Assembly: GCA_964489135.1 (NCBI GenBank)
Contig: CAZAXK010000001.1
Location: 62,001-126,000 of the forward strand
Origin: JBBTQZ01 sp964489135
Lineage (GTDB): Bacteria > Patescibacteriota > Minisyncoccia > Phycocordibacterales > WO2-35-19
DNA length: 64,000 nt
Reading direction: 5' to 3'
Each line of letters starts with the position of its first letter. Position 1 is the stretch's first letter. A program made the translations under genes and the position numbers. The notes beneath the pieces are model-generated. The model saw only the letters and a program-made list of their open reading frames with translations, did no database searches and was not told the DNA's origin. Below are positions 1 to 7,408 of the stretch, in pieces.

Positions 1-1
1 C

Positions 2-166
2 TACTCAGGCCAGACCGGCTACGCGACTGGTCCCCATCTTCACCTCACACTTTTGGCGAGCCAAGGCGTAGTGGTCCAAAAGTACTCTTCGAGTAAAAAT
101 TGCAAGAATGTCGTAATACCGATGTCTGACCCGTCCGCTTACTTGGACCCAACACCATATTTCTAA
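2..166 (+). CDS. M23-family (LytM-type) metallopeptidase, C-terminal end
   Basis: This is the last 54 codons of a gene entering from the left edge, ending at a TAA at 164-166. The translation contains GYATGPHLHL, which matches the C-terminal zinc-site motif (GxHxHL/F) of M23 peptidoglycan endopeptidases. It is followed by a short tail ending in AYLDPTPYF, of a kind I associate with secreted CPR M23 proteins. The family cleaves peptide cross-links in peptidoglycan outside the membrane. The first zinc ligands and any coiled coil or signal peptide lie outside the window, so the architecture is unknown. The family call rests on one motif, but that motif is specific. Confidence 0.7.
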   Translation, partial: YSGQTGYATGPHLHLTLLASQGVVVQKYSSSKNCKNVVIPMSDPSAYLDPTPYF

Positions 167-206
167 ATTAAATTAAAAATTTTTTTAAAAATAATTTTTG
201 CAAAAA

Positions 207-389
207 ATGAAAAATCAAAATAGGGGATTTATAAAAATCACAATCATACTGGTCGTCGCGCTAGTCCTACTCAAGTATGTCTACGACATAGATGTGATAG
301 GCAAGGTCTACGAAGGATGGCTCTGGATTTGGGGCAGGTACGGAGACTCGATCATGAATGCATGGGAGTGGATAAAGAACAAGATCTAG
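207..389 (+). CDS. Small single-pass membrane protein
   Basis: A 60-residue protein I do not recognise. Residues about 9-24 form one hydrophobic helix (IKITIILVVALVLLKYV), followed by an aromatic-rich segment with several Trp (WLWIWG, WEWIK). The frame can extend three codons to a TTG at 198, but the ATG at 207 is the more likely start. It lies 40 bases after the M23 peptidase end on the same strand and may be cotranscribed with it. A hairpin at 581-615 closes this convergent region. The location suggests an envelope role, but nothing in the sequence proves one. Confidence 0.55.
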   Translation: MKNQNRGFIKITIILVVALVLLKYVYDIDVIGKVYEGWLWIWGRYGDSIMNAWEWIKNKI

Positions 390-580
390 CAACACGGCTC
401 AAATCAAGAGCGCTACATTCGCCCTATAGTATACTACCCAAAAGATATATTGTGCGACGTTACTAATCTTTGGTAGTCGGCCACCCCCTTAGTCATTACA
501 CAGCCCAAAATTTTTTCTCGCCAAAATTTATTTTTTAACATTCTTCCCTATTAAGAAAGCTCACCCATGCCAAGCAAAAC

Positions 581-615
581 AAAAAGCCCCCTGTTTGGCA
601 CAGAGGGGCTTTTTG
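581..615. terminator. Bidirectional intrinsic terminator
   Basis: AAAAAGCCCC at 581-590 pairs with GGGGCTTTTT at 605-614, and the stem continues through CTGT/ACAG with a one-base bulge around a TTGGC loop. It is flanked by an A-tract and a T-tract, so it can work on both strands. It lies between the small membrane gene ending at 389 (+) and the transglycosylase-like gene ending at 664 (-), as expected for convergent transcription units. Nothing else is evident in 390-580 apart from a perfect 10-base palindrome TAGTATACTA at 427-436. Confidence 0.85.
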
Positions 616-663
616 TTTTTGGCAGGATAGGGGCCATGCGACCCCCTGCCCTACCCTTGGATC

Positions 664-1062
664 TTATCTATTGACAATGAAGTCGTTGTAGGCCAGAGTT
701 TTGCTCCAGCAAGCGCCTGAGGACTTCCATGGGCGCACACCATACTTATCGAAAATATATCTCGCATAAGCGGTATTGCCTTCGATCGTAAGGATGTCGA
801 ATCCGAGCTTCTTGGCATCTTCGCCATGATAGTACTCGTTGATCTGCATCACTCCGCGATCGAGCGAATTGACTTCGCCACGTAGGACTTCACCGTTCAC
901 ATCATACTGCCTGAATCGAGATTCGCATTTCGCGATCTCGACCATAACCGGTATGTCGGAGAAATAATTTCTCACATACTCTTCGGCAGTCATTTGTTTC
1001 GCTTCGACTGCGACCGGCTCATTGCTGAGCGAGGCCGGAATCGAAACTTGATTAGAATTCAA
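664..1062 (-). CDS. Lytic-transglycosylase-like secreted protein
   Basis: The protein has the Glu-containing start of a lysozyme/SLT fold (EIAKCESRFRQY) followed by RGVMQINEYYHG, which corresponds to the GxxQ(I/V)N motif of soluble lytic transglycosylases. The C-terminal half (AYARYIFDKYG, PWKSSGACW) fits the short SLT-like proteins of CPR bacteria. The family cleaves the glycan strand of peptidoglycan. The only in-frame start codon is the TTG at 1062. However, the same frame stays open upstream to a TAA at 1153-1155 and encodes a good signal peptide (NNWLIFGTTALGLLVIAG) with no ATG, GTG or TTG. A GTG at 1147 lies one base out of frame and would supply the missing start. I therefore suspect a single-base frameshift or an unusual start, so the true 5' end is probably near 1147. 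The promoter and structured leader lie at 1141-1370. Confidence 0.75.
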   Translation of the reverse strand: MNSNQVSIPASLSNEPVAVEAKQMTAEEYVRNYFSDIPVMVEIAKCESRFRQYDVNGEVLRGEVNSLDRGVMQINEYYHGEDAKKLGFDILTIEGNTAYARYIFDKYGVRPWKSSGACWSKTLAYNDFIVNR

Positions 1063-1140
1063 AGTACCACTTATGCTACCTGCAATGACAAGTAGCCCTA
1101 GAGCTGTAGTTCCAAAAATAAGCCAATTGTTTAATTTTAA

Positions 1141-1335
1141 TCCACACTGCCCTTACCCAAACAGACCTTACACCAAGAGCGTGCGGGAGGTGAAAAGTGA
1201 AAGAATCGGAGCGCGACTCATAAAGTTTGCCCCGCTTTGACACTCTTCGCCTCTCTCATATCTGGCTAAGCGCCTTTCCTGCATAGCAGGATCAGCTCTG
1301 CCCAGATAAGCAAAAATCCAGCATTCACTGGACCT
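1141..1335 (-). promoter_or_regulatory. Long structured 5' leader (candidate cis-regulatory RNA)
   Basis: This is the region between the promoter at 1342-1370 and the transglycosylase coding frame, read on the minus strand. It can fold into several ordered helices. A 5-bp hairpin (1317-1321 with 1328-1332) lies at the predicted RNA 5' end. A 7-bp stem (1302-1308 with 1259-1265) encloses a 6-bp hairpin (1286-1291 with 1277-1282) and two purine-rich internal loops. A 7-bp stem with one GU pair (1241-1247 with 1175-1181) continues into a 5-bp GC stem (1231-1235 with 1183-1187). No protein frame explains these bases. I do not recognise a known riboswitch class. The c-di-AMP (ydaO) switch is the one known for controlling wall hydrolases, but its conserved bases are not apparent here. 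Confidence 0.45.
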
Positions 1336-1341
1336 GCTATA

Positions 1342-1370
1342 ATAATAGCACTTTTAACTCTTGCTGTCAA
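1342..1370 (-). promoter_or_regulatory. Near-consensus sigma-70 promoter
   Basis: Read on the minus strand, TTGACA (1365-1370) is separated by exactly 17 bases from TATTAT (1342-1347). This predicts a start near 1335 and a leader of about 190 bases before the transglycosylase-like gene. It is one of the two best promoters in the window, the other being at 4509-4536. Confidence 0.8.
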
Positions 1371-1397
1371 TAGTAAAGTGTGGTCTAATTTTGGACC

Positions 1398-3890
1398 CTA
1401 AAATTCGATAAAATTGGGGTTTAGAGCAAAGTTGGCTGTTACAGTTTTGGCCGAGCTCATAGTAACCGTGCAAGTTCCCGTGCCCGGACACGATCCACCG
1501 CCCTGCACCGTCCAACCAGTGAATATTCTACCTGAAGCCGGTGTCGCCGTGAGGACAACGTTGGTATCTTGGTCAAAATCTTTCGAACATGTGCCACCAC
1601 AATCAATTCCCGATGGGGAGCTGGTTACCCTTCCCTGCCCTGACTTTAGCACCGTGAGCCCGTACTGATTGGGCACCTGCACACTAACTCTCACGCTATC
1701 AACCGAATTAATACCGCTCGGCAGGCAGGTTAGGGTGTAAGTTTTATCGCCCGTCAGATTGCCAGATGAGCGACTGCCTGAAGTGCCGGTCCAGCCCGTA
1801 TCGACAGAACATGAAGTAGCATTGGTTGAGGTCCAACTTATAGTAGAAGCTGTGTTGTATGGTACAGAGAGCGGACTAGCGGTGATATCAGCGACTGCCG
1901 ATACGGGCGCGGTGACTGTTATATTCCCCAATGAATTCGATTGGGCACAAATATTGGATGAGGAACCGGCAACGTTGGTACAAGATACCGGGAAGGTTCC
2001 ACCGGTATTGCCCGCGGTACAATTAAAGTTTGCCGTTGTGCGGGTGGTATTACCGCTATCCCAACTCGAGAAAGCACAGGACGCTCCACCAGATGTCGTC
2101 ACACCGACAGCATCGATACCTCTTACCCCATAATCACACTTTACCGTAAATGCCTCGCCAGCCGATAGACTAGTTTTGGAAATACTACTCTTAGAGCTAT
2201 TGTAGTTTAGAACGGCGCAGACTGGTGTATCGCCACAAGCATAGGCAACTCCCCCGCTTGCATTACGCACTTGCCAAGTACGGCCGACTTTATCCACAAA
2301 TCTATATGGCTGACCCCAGAGTATGCCGTTGTCTGCACCTTGATCACTCCACCCAGACCAACCGCTACTACGATTTATATTATAAACCCAATTACCGTTA
2401 GCCCACGTCGTCTTTAGAGCAACATTAAGAGACCAGCCAAGAGATAAGTTGAGAGGAAGCGAGGTAACGGCACCAATACCCGTCCAACTCGAATCAAAGT
2501 TACAATTGCTATTGCCGTTAAATTTGCAACTCTGAACATAGGCATTGGTAGTAGCTCCTTGTCCTCCCACAGCGATCACGATCGCATCTTTATATTGGCT
2601 GTCTAGAGTACTGCCGACATATATGCCGACTGGCTGGTAATCAGTCGCCCCTCGATCGTGCAAATATCGCCAAGTGCCATCGCAAACGGCTACCGTTGTT
2701 GACTGTGGCATGGTACACTTTGCCTCGAAAGCATTTCCATTGCGACGCACTTCCATAATCCTCCCGCTAGAATCAGTAGCACTCTGGGTTGCACCGATAG
2801 CACCGGAGTTTGTTGCCCAACCATATATAGCAGGATATCCGTAAGCGCCTGTATTCGGCATAGTAACCTGATAATCCCAAGTACAAGTGTCACTCATACC
2901 ATTTAGATACCTACAAAATGTTGAGAAATTGCCGAAAGCCGTAGTAAGCTGATTGTACTGGGTATAATATCGCCCATTGTAAGTTGCTTTGAAATACTTT
3001 TCGTTGTTGGTAGCGCCATTGTTCCAAAGTATCCAAGGACCAGAACTTATATCTGGAATAGTGCCCGGCGGTATCTCACGCCACGTCGCATCGCAAACTA
3101 CTTTGCGCGAGGCCTTAACAGTGACGGAATAGGTAATGATCTTGGGACATTCGGGATTGTCGCTATCATATGCCTTAATGTCCACACTGTATGTTCCAGG
3201 AGTGGTCGTGCGCGGAGTGATAAACATCGTCCCTGGGGTAGCACCGTTCGAAGTATTCACATTGTAGGTAGAGTCGGAGGTACACGTTGCCCCAACCGGA
3301 CAGTTTACTATCTTGGTTATTACAGCAACATCATTCTTCTTAGGTCCACTTGTAATAGAAAAGCTAAGCGGTATCGCCTCATCAATATAACCAGAAACGC
3401 TAGTACCTCCCGCGGCGGTAATATCGAAAACTCCGGTTGGACAAGTTTCTTGTGTGGTTCCGTCGCCACTACTCCCCCCCGAAGTATAGGTAGTTACTCG
3501 GCCACAAGGAGCAGAGCCCAGACTACAGCTCGTGTTGGAGTATGCGTAACTACACCAAGGATTCGAGCAGGCCGATCCAGAAATATATTTGCCAGAATAA
3601 TTACAATATACTGAGCACTCACAATACTGTGTTGTGACCGTCTCTCCTGTAGCGGCATCAGTGCTAGATCTAGTCTGACAGTTGACCCATTGCCCAGTGG
3701 GACAAACCGGTGCGGGGGCGGTTGAGGTGTACACACAAGTGCCTACGTCCTCGCAAGTATATCCGGTACATTGCACAGCAGATACTTCGGTAAAGTTCGA
3801 AAGGAATCCTCCAACAACAAACATTCCTAGGATAATCACAGGCACGAAGATTCGATAATGCACAAAAAAGGATTTGAGTTTTTCTTTCAT
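1398..3890 (-). CDS. Large exported Cys-rich surface protein with C-terminal InlB-type repeat
   Basis: An 830-aa protein with an N-terminal hydrophobic anchor or signal (residues about 14-31) and then a long extracellular region. Residues about 36-140 are Cys-rich (CTGYTCEDVGTC, CNYSGKYISGSAC). The middle has Ig/cadherin-like beta segments. Near the C-terminus is an Ig-like module (STISWTSTNATSCSVDTGW) that recurs in the 1707-aa protein at 15594-20717. The last 75 residues (GQGRVTSSPSGIDCGGTC, GWTVQGGGSCPGTGTCTVTM) match the divergent InlB B-repeat / bacterial-repeat family seen in adhesins. The gene follows the 171-aa gene with a 4-base gap, so the two form an operon. A role in attachment is inference; no catalytic motif is visible. 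Confidence 0.75.
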   Translation of the reverse strand: MKEKLKSFFVHYRIFVPVIILGMFVVGGFLSNFTEVSAVQCTGYTCEDVGTCVYTSTAPAPVCPTGQWVNCQTRSSTDAATGETVTTQYCECSVYCNYSGKYISGSACSNPWCSYAYSNTSCSLGSAPCGRVTTYTSGGSSGDGTTQETCPTGVFDITAAGGTSVSGYIDEAIPLSFSITSGPKKNDVAVITKIVNCPVGATCTSDSTYNVNTSNGATPGTMFITPRTTTPGTYSVDIKAYDSDNPECPKIITYSVTVKASRKVVCDATWREIPPGTIPDISSGPWILWNNGATNNEKYFKATYNGRYYTQYNQLTTAFGNFSTFCRYLNGMSDTCTWDYQVTMPNTGAYGYPAIYGWATNSGAIGATQSATDSSGRIMEVRRNGNAFEAKCTMPQSTTVAVCDGTWRYLHDRGATDYQPVGIYVGSTLDSQYKDAIVIAVGGQGATTNAYVQSCKFNGNSNCNFDSSWTGIGAVTSLPLNLSLGWSLNVALKTTWANGNWVYNINRSSGWSGWSDQGADNGILWGQPYRFVDKVGRTWQVRNASGGVAYACGDTPVCAVLNYNSSKSSISKTSLSAGEAFTVKCDYGVRGIDAVGVTTSGGASCAFSSWDSGNTTRTTANFNCTAGNTGGTFPVSCTNVAGSSSNICAQSNSLGNITVTAPVSAVADITASPLSVPYNTASTISWTSTNATSCSVDTGWTGTSGSRSSGNLTGDKTYTLTCLPSGINSVDSVRVSVQVPNQYGLTVLKSGQGRVTSSPSGIDCGGTCSKDFDQDTNVVLTATPASGRIFTGWTVQGGGSCPGTGTCTVTMSSAKTVTANFALNPNFIEF

Positions 3891-3894
3891 AATG

Positions 3895-4410
3895 TTACTT
3901 GGTTACTGACACCTCGACGTAAACATCCTTGGTTGATGCGTTCTCTGTAATAACAACCTTGAGCAATCCTTCGAAGCCCTCTTTCTTCGCCATATACATT
4001 TTTATTTTCGGCGTATTAAGAGAACTAAGCTCGTCTTGCTTTAGGTTGAAGGTTACCTTCCATTTTTTATCAGCAAAATACTTTTCGAAAATTTTGGCAT
4101 TTTCCTCAACAGTTTTTTTCGAAAGATACTTATGTATACTCTGCGTCTCCGATTGTGGTTGCCAAGCAGAATTATAGAAATTATTTTGGTTTTCACTATT
4201 TTCGAGCACAATACCTTTTTCTAGAGGTAAGTCATCGGGTAAGCCAATTGGGAGTTCGGTTTGCTCAACGACTTTGGTTGTACTCTTGACTGTCGGGTCT
4301 AGGGGTACCCCCTCTATCCCCTTCTGCCACGAGCCGGTCCGGTAGAGCACAAGCAAAACAACAATGACGATGATCGAGAGTAACAACAAAACTTTTTGCC
4401 CTGTAGTCAT
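3895..4410 (-). CDS. Membrane-anchored protein, function unknown
   Basis: A 171-aa protein with an N-terminal membrane helix (residues about 7-23, LLLLSIIVIVVLLVLY) and a soluble domain outside the membrane. The domain is rich in Lys, Glu and short beta segments (KIMYMAKKEGFEGLLKVVIT, VYVEVSVTK). It is the first gene of the operon with the 830-aa surface protein and could help anchor or fold it, but that is inference from position. A TATAAT box ends 8 bases before the ATG, implying an almost leaderless transcript. I recognise no known family. Confidence 0.7.
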   Translation of the reverse strand: MTTGQKVLLLLSIIVIVVLLVLYRTGSWQKGIEGVPLDPTVKSTTKVVEQTELPIGLPDDLPLEKGIVLENSENQNNFYNSAWQPQSETQSIHKYLSKKTVEENAKIFEKYFADKKWKVTFNLKQDELSSLNTPKIKMYMAKKEGFEGLLKVVITENASTKDVYVEVSVTK

Positions 4411-4418
4411 TTGTATAA

Positions 4419-4424
4419 ATTATA
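4419..4424 (-). promoter_or_regulatory. -10 box immediately upstream of start codon
   Basis: TATAAT on the minus strand with eight bases between it and the ATG at 4410. A start 6-7 bases past the box would leave a leader of one or two bases. No good -35 hexamer is visible. The same 8-base spacing occurs before the genes starting at 20717 and 50707. Confidence 0.5.
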
Positions 4425-4508
4425 CCTGCAAAATGCCACCCCGTCGGAGACGCCTGTGGAAAAGAAAGTGGTCCGTCTTGTCCCCCACTTATCCCCAAAA
4501 TACCTTGC

Positions 4509-4536
4509 TTGACAAAAGCAAAAAAAGCTATATAAT
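4509..4536 (+). promoter_or_regulatory. Sigma-70 promoter of the S8 protease gene
   Basis: TTGACA at 4509-4514, a 16-base spacer and TATAAT at 4531-4536. The predicted transcript starts near 4543, about 50 bases before the ATG at 4595. That leader carries a strong Shine-Dalgarno sequence, AAGGAGG at 4581-4587, seven bases before the start. Both signals are much stronger than those of most neighbouring genes. Confidence 0.85.
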
Positions 4537-4594
4537 TAAGCCAGTTTCATCGTTATTTGAAATAATTCGTCTCTTTTAAGAAGGAGGAGCTGTT

Positions 4595-6589
4595 ATGCTC
4601 TGGTTAGTTGTAGTGTTTTTTGCAACCTTCCCGGGGCTCGCCTTTGGCCAGCTCCAAACAAGTAACAAGATCCAGCTGACTGACTTGCAGTGCCTTGCGA
4701 CACTCACGGAAACACAATACCGTGGGACGCAAGGATTGTGGGCCAATGTGCCCCGTGAGCAGGTCAGCACGAAGCCCGAGCTTTTCGGGGCAATCCTGCC
4801 CGGCTCGGCGAAGTTTGAGTGGATCGAGCCCAACCTCCCTTACAAGGGAACGGTGGCTCGCGCCAAAATCGAAGATATCGGTGCCGACAGATGGGTCGTC
4901 TACGTCCCCCAAAAGGGACTTGGATGCGACTTACTACAGAAAAGTGGTGGAAAAAAGGTGGTTGAGTCAGCGCGCGTAAGCGCGGTCGTGTACTCGACGC
5001 AAACCCAAACACCAGCCGTGTCTGCGGCAACGCAGCAGAGGTTGGTGCAGGTGGGACTCGCTCCCATCCTACCACTTACGGCAACATCCTCATCGACGAC
5101 CCTTCGGGGTATCGTCGTTGTGGATTCCGGTGTCCAGGTAGGTAATCCGCAGCTTCATCAGCGTGTGGATCCCACCAACTCCGCTTCGTTCGTCGGAGGC
5201 ACCGCCTTCGACGACAGGGCCGGACACGGGACGGAGGTCGCTGAGATCATCGCCGGTCGCACGGCAGGGTTCGTGTCATCTACACCGATAATTTCTTATC
5301 GAGTGCTCGACACAGTTCCGCGTGCCGACGGCGAAGGTAAAATTCTGGTGGGGTCGGAAGCACTTGTGCTCCGGGCCCTGCTCCGTTTGCACTTGCTCCC
5401 GTATGAGCGACTGGTCGTGAATATGTCGTTGCAATTCTGGGGCGACCCAGAAATGTGGCGACTTGCGATCGGATCGCTCAAAGATCGAGCCACCTTCGTG
5501 GTCTCGGCTGGGAACGCCTCTAGTGGGGTTGAGCCAAATTCAAATTGGCTCCCCTGCTCGCTCTCGAACCTCGAGAATTTGATCTGCGTTGGAGGCACCG
5601 ATGGTGCTGACCGCAAGATCGAGTTCTCAAACTTCGGGCCGGCCGTCGAGATCGGCGCTCCGGCTGTCGTCGAGACATCTCTCGGCACGGTGGCCGGCAC
5701 ATCTTTCTCCGCCCCGCAAGTCGCGGGAACAGTCGGGCTCATCCTTGAGCAGACTAGCGAGAATTTCTCGCCGGCAATGCTCAAGAGCTTCGCGCTTGGC
5801 GGACGCTTCTCGGGATACCTGCAAGGTGTCTTCGAGGAGCCAGTGGTGCTGAACGCCACTTCCGCCCTCGCAATCGCTCGCCGGTGCGCATCCGGCAAAT
5901 GTTCCTCCTCTTCCCTCTCCCCTTTCTCAATAACTGGGGTTGAGGGCACTTGGTCCGGATCTTCCAAGTTCACGTACAGTGACTTGGTGACGATCCGCGG
6001 CACGTCACTCGTGGACCGCGTCTACGAGCAAGGAGAAGTTGGGACCATGCCCCTTCGGGTCATGGTCAACGGTTACCATGAGGAAGTAACCGTGCTGAGG
6101 GCCACGCCCGAAGCGATCGAGATCGTCCTCCCGTCGATGTTCCGAGGTTCGGTCTGGGCGCAAGCTCAGGGTCCGGCCCTCGGAGGCGAGAGCATCCTTG
6201 CTCTCGTCCGACTCGTCGACGGGGTCCCCGTGCCAAGCACGGCGACAATCGCCACCCGCTTCCGCCCGGAGCTTGGATCCCCCGCCGTGGGGCTCATCGC
6301 TCGCGCGGACGGCACCACGGCCGGACCGGACAATCCGATCCGCGCCAACGAAACCATCCAAATCTTCCTATCGGGCCTCGAGGCGTTCACCGCCTCCCAG
6401 GTACCGGTGGAAGTAGAGTTCGGAGGAGTCTCTCAAAAGCTCCTCCCGGCGGCCACCCCCATACAAGGGGTGTACGTGGTATTCGTTGAGACCCCTAAGG
6501 TCTCCGGAGCCTACGGGCTCACGGGACGGGTCTCCGCCAGTAGTTCTTCTTTCGACTTCGGCGTCAACTATGACGCCGGGGTTGAATAA
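4595..6589 (+). CDS. Secreted subtilisin-like serine protease (S8), GC-rich, probably acquired
   Basis: A 664-aa protein with a clear signal peptide (LWLVVVFFATFPGLAFG). The catalytic triad is visible: Asp177 in GIVVVDSG, His211 in GHGTEV and Ser370 in GTSFSAPQVAG, with the oxyanion Asn307 in SAGNAS. It should be an exported endopeptidase. After the catalytic domain (about 165-430), residues about 445-660 show an IPT/TIG-like start (DLVTIRGTSLV) and then NPIRANETIQIFLSGLEA and PVEVEFGG. These resemble the TIGR03437 C-terminal module that is common in Acidobacteria. The gene is visibly far richer in G+C than its neighbours, with Cys/Arg codons ending in C or G, and has its own promoter, a strong ribosome site and a terminator. 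That combination suggests recent horizontal acquisition as a single-gene unit. The start is fixed by the Shine-Dalgarno spacing and signal peptide. Confidence 0.9.
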   Translation: MLWLVVVFFATFPGLAFGQLQTSNKIQLTDLQCLATLTETQYRGTQGLWANVPREQVSTKPELFGAILPGSAKFEWIEPNLPYKGTVARAKIEDIGADRWVVYVPQKGLGCDLLQKSGGKKVVESARVSAVVYSTQTQTPAVSAATQQRLVQVGLAPILPLTATSSSTTLRGIVVVDSGVQVGNPQLHQRVDPTNSASFVGGTAFDDRAGHGTEVAEIIAGRTAGFVSSTPIISYRVLDTVPRADGEGKILVGSEALVLRALLRLHLLPYERLVVNMSLQFWGDPEMWRLAIGSLKDRATFVVSAGNASSGVEPNSNWLPCSLSNLENLICVGGTDGADRKIEFSNFGPAVEIGAPAVVETSLGTVAGTSFSAPQVAGTVGLILEQTSENFSPAMLKSFALGGRFSGYLQGVFEEPVVLNATSALAIARRCASGKCSSSSLSPFSITGVEGTWSGSSKFTYSDLVTIRGTSLVDRVYEQGEVGTMPLRVMVNGYHEEVTVLRATPEAIEIVLPSMFRGSVWAQAQGPALGGESILALVRLVDGVPVPSTATIATRFRPELGSPAVGLIARADGTTAGPDNPIRANETIQIFLSGLEAFTASQVPVEVEFGGVSQKLLPAATPIQGVYVVFVETPKVSGAYGLTGRVSASSSSFDFGVNYDAGVE

Positions 6590-6594
6590 CCAAA

Positions 6595-6623
6595 AGGTCC
6601 AGACCGCTTCGGCGTCTGGACCT
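6595..6623 (+). terminator. Intrinsic terminator after the S8 protease
   Basis: A perfect 10-bp stem: AGGTCCAGAC at 6595-6604 pairs with GTCTGGACCT at 6614-6623, around the loop CGCTTCGGC, followed by a short T-run. It begins six bases after the protease stop codon. The stem is GC-rich like the gene, consistent with the two having arrived together. Confidence 0.8.
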
Positions 6624-6645
6624 TTCACCTTTCCCCTTCGTAATA

Positions 6646-6689
6646 GAAGAGGGTCACCCTCTTCCATTGGAAAAATGTGGTGTAATTTT
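6646..6689. repeat. Palindromic stop-adjacent repeat, copy 1
   Basis: Contains the palindrome GAAGAGGGTCACCCTCTTC (6646-6664; 9-base arms around C), then CCA, a few bases, GGAAAA and ATGTGGTGTAATTT. The same element recurs at 60317-60359. Both copies lie just beyond the stop codon of a minus-strand gene in the same orientation (here the DsbA-like gene ending at 6696). It may act as a terminator or mRNA 3'-end stabiliser, or be a short mobile (MITE/REP-like) element. Confidence 0.75.
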
Positions 6690-6695
6690 TATGCT

Positions 6696-7388
6696 CTAAA
6701 GCTCGGCCTCAATAACCTTTTCGAATTCAGCAAAGGGTAGGGCTCCCACCACGCGTTTACCATTTATAAATATTGTCGGGGTGCCGTTCACCTGTGCCTT
6801 CTCACCATCAGCGATATCACTCTTCACAATGTTTGCTGTCTCTCCCGAATCAAGACATTGATTGAATTTTTGCGCATCGAGTCCGAGATTAACAGCGTAT
6901 TTTTTCAGGTCAGTGGTACTGAGCCCCGAGCCGTCAGATCGCGTGCTGGCAAAAAGCGTATCATGATATTCGGAGAATTTGCCCTGCTTATAAGCACACT
7001 CCGAGGCCTCAGCGGCCTTCTCGGCAAACTGATGAATCGGCAATGGGAAATGTCGAAAAACTAATTTGGCTTTGCCGGTATCTACATACTTCTCCTTGAT
7101 TTGTTTGTAAGCTCCAGCCCAAAAGCTCTGACAGAATGGGCATTGAAAATCCGAGAAGACTACTATCTCGACTTTGCCGGAGCCCAATGTAGGCGCGTCT
7201 TTTCTTTTGGCTACATCTACTTGCTCTGGAGGAGTATCGTTACTTTGCTGTCCCGCATTTTGTGTTCCTCGATTGGAAGATCCGCTTCCATTCAAACTCA
7301 AAAAAATACTCGCCGCTATTATGACCGAACCAACTAAAATACTTGCCGGTACTGACCATTCATTTTCGTTTTTGTTGAAGATACCCAT
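6696..7388 (-). CDS. DsbA-like thioredoxin-fold oxidoreductase, membrane-anchored
   Basis: A 230-aa protein with an N-terminal membrane helix (residues about 15-33) and then a thioredoxin-fold domain facing outward. The active site is CPFC at 83-86 (FSDFQCPFCQSFW), and the cis-proline loop is NGTPT with Pro204. The domain belongs to the DsbA / thioredoxin_4 type, which forms or shuffles disulfides in exported proteins. Two further cysteines (131 and 178) could form a structural disulfide. It is the last gene of a minus-strand cluster with an adaptor, ATPase and permease. The Cys-rich surface proteins encoded nearby are plausible substrates, though this is inference. Confidence 0.9.
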   Translation of the reverse strand: MGIFNKNENEWSVPASILVGSVIIAASIFLSLNGSGSSNRGTQNAGQQSNDTPPEQVDVAKRKDAPTLGSGKVEIVVFSDFQCPFCQSFWAGAYKQIKEKYVDTGKAKLVFRHFPLPIHQFAEKAAEASECAYKQGKFSEYHDTLFASTRSDGSGLSTTDLKKYAVNLGLDAQKFNQCLDSGETANIVKSDIADGEKAQVNGTPTIFINGKRVVGALPFAEFEKVIEAEL

Positions 7389-7408
7389 TGTTCTAAATCG
7401 TTTAACTT

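Noticed and set aside
1308..1335. Attenuator reading of the first leader hairpin (TCCAG/CTGGA followed by TTTTT)
   Set aside because: The stem is only five pairs and sits at the predicted RNA 5' end, too early and too weak for a convincing terminator. Kept only as one helix of the structured leader.
5296..6003. Long minus-strand open frames inside the S8 protease gene
   Set aside because: They are by-products of high GC and few stop codons. The plus-strand frame has the catalytic motifs, promoter and ribosome site.
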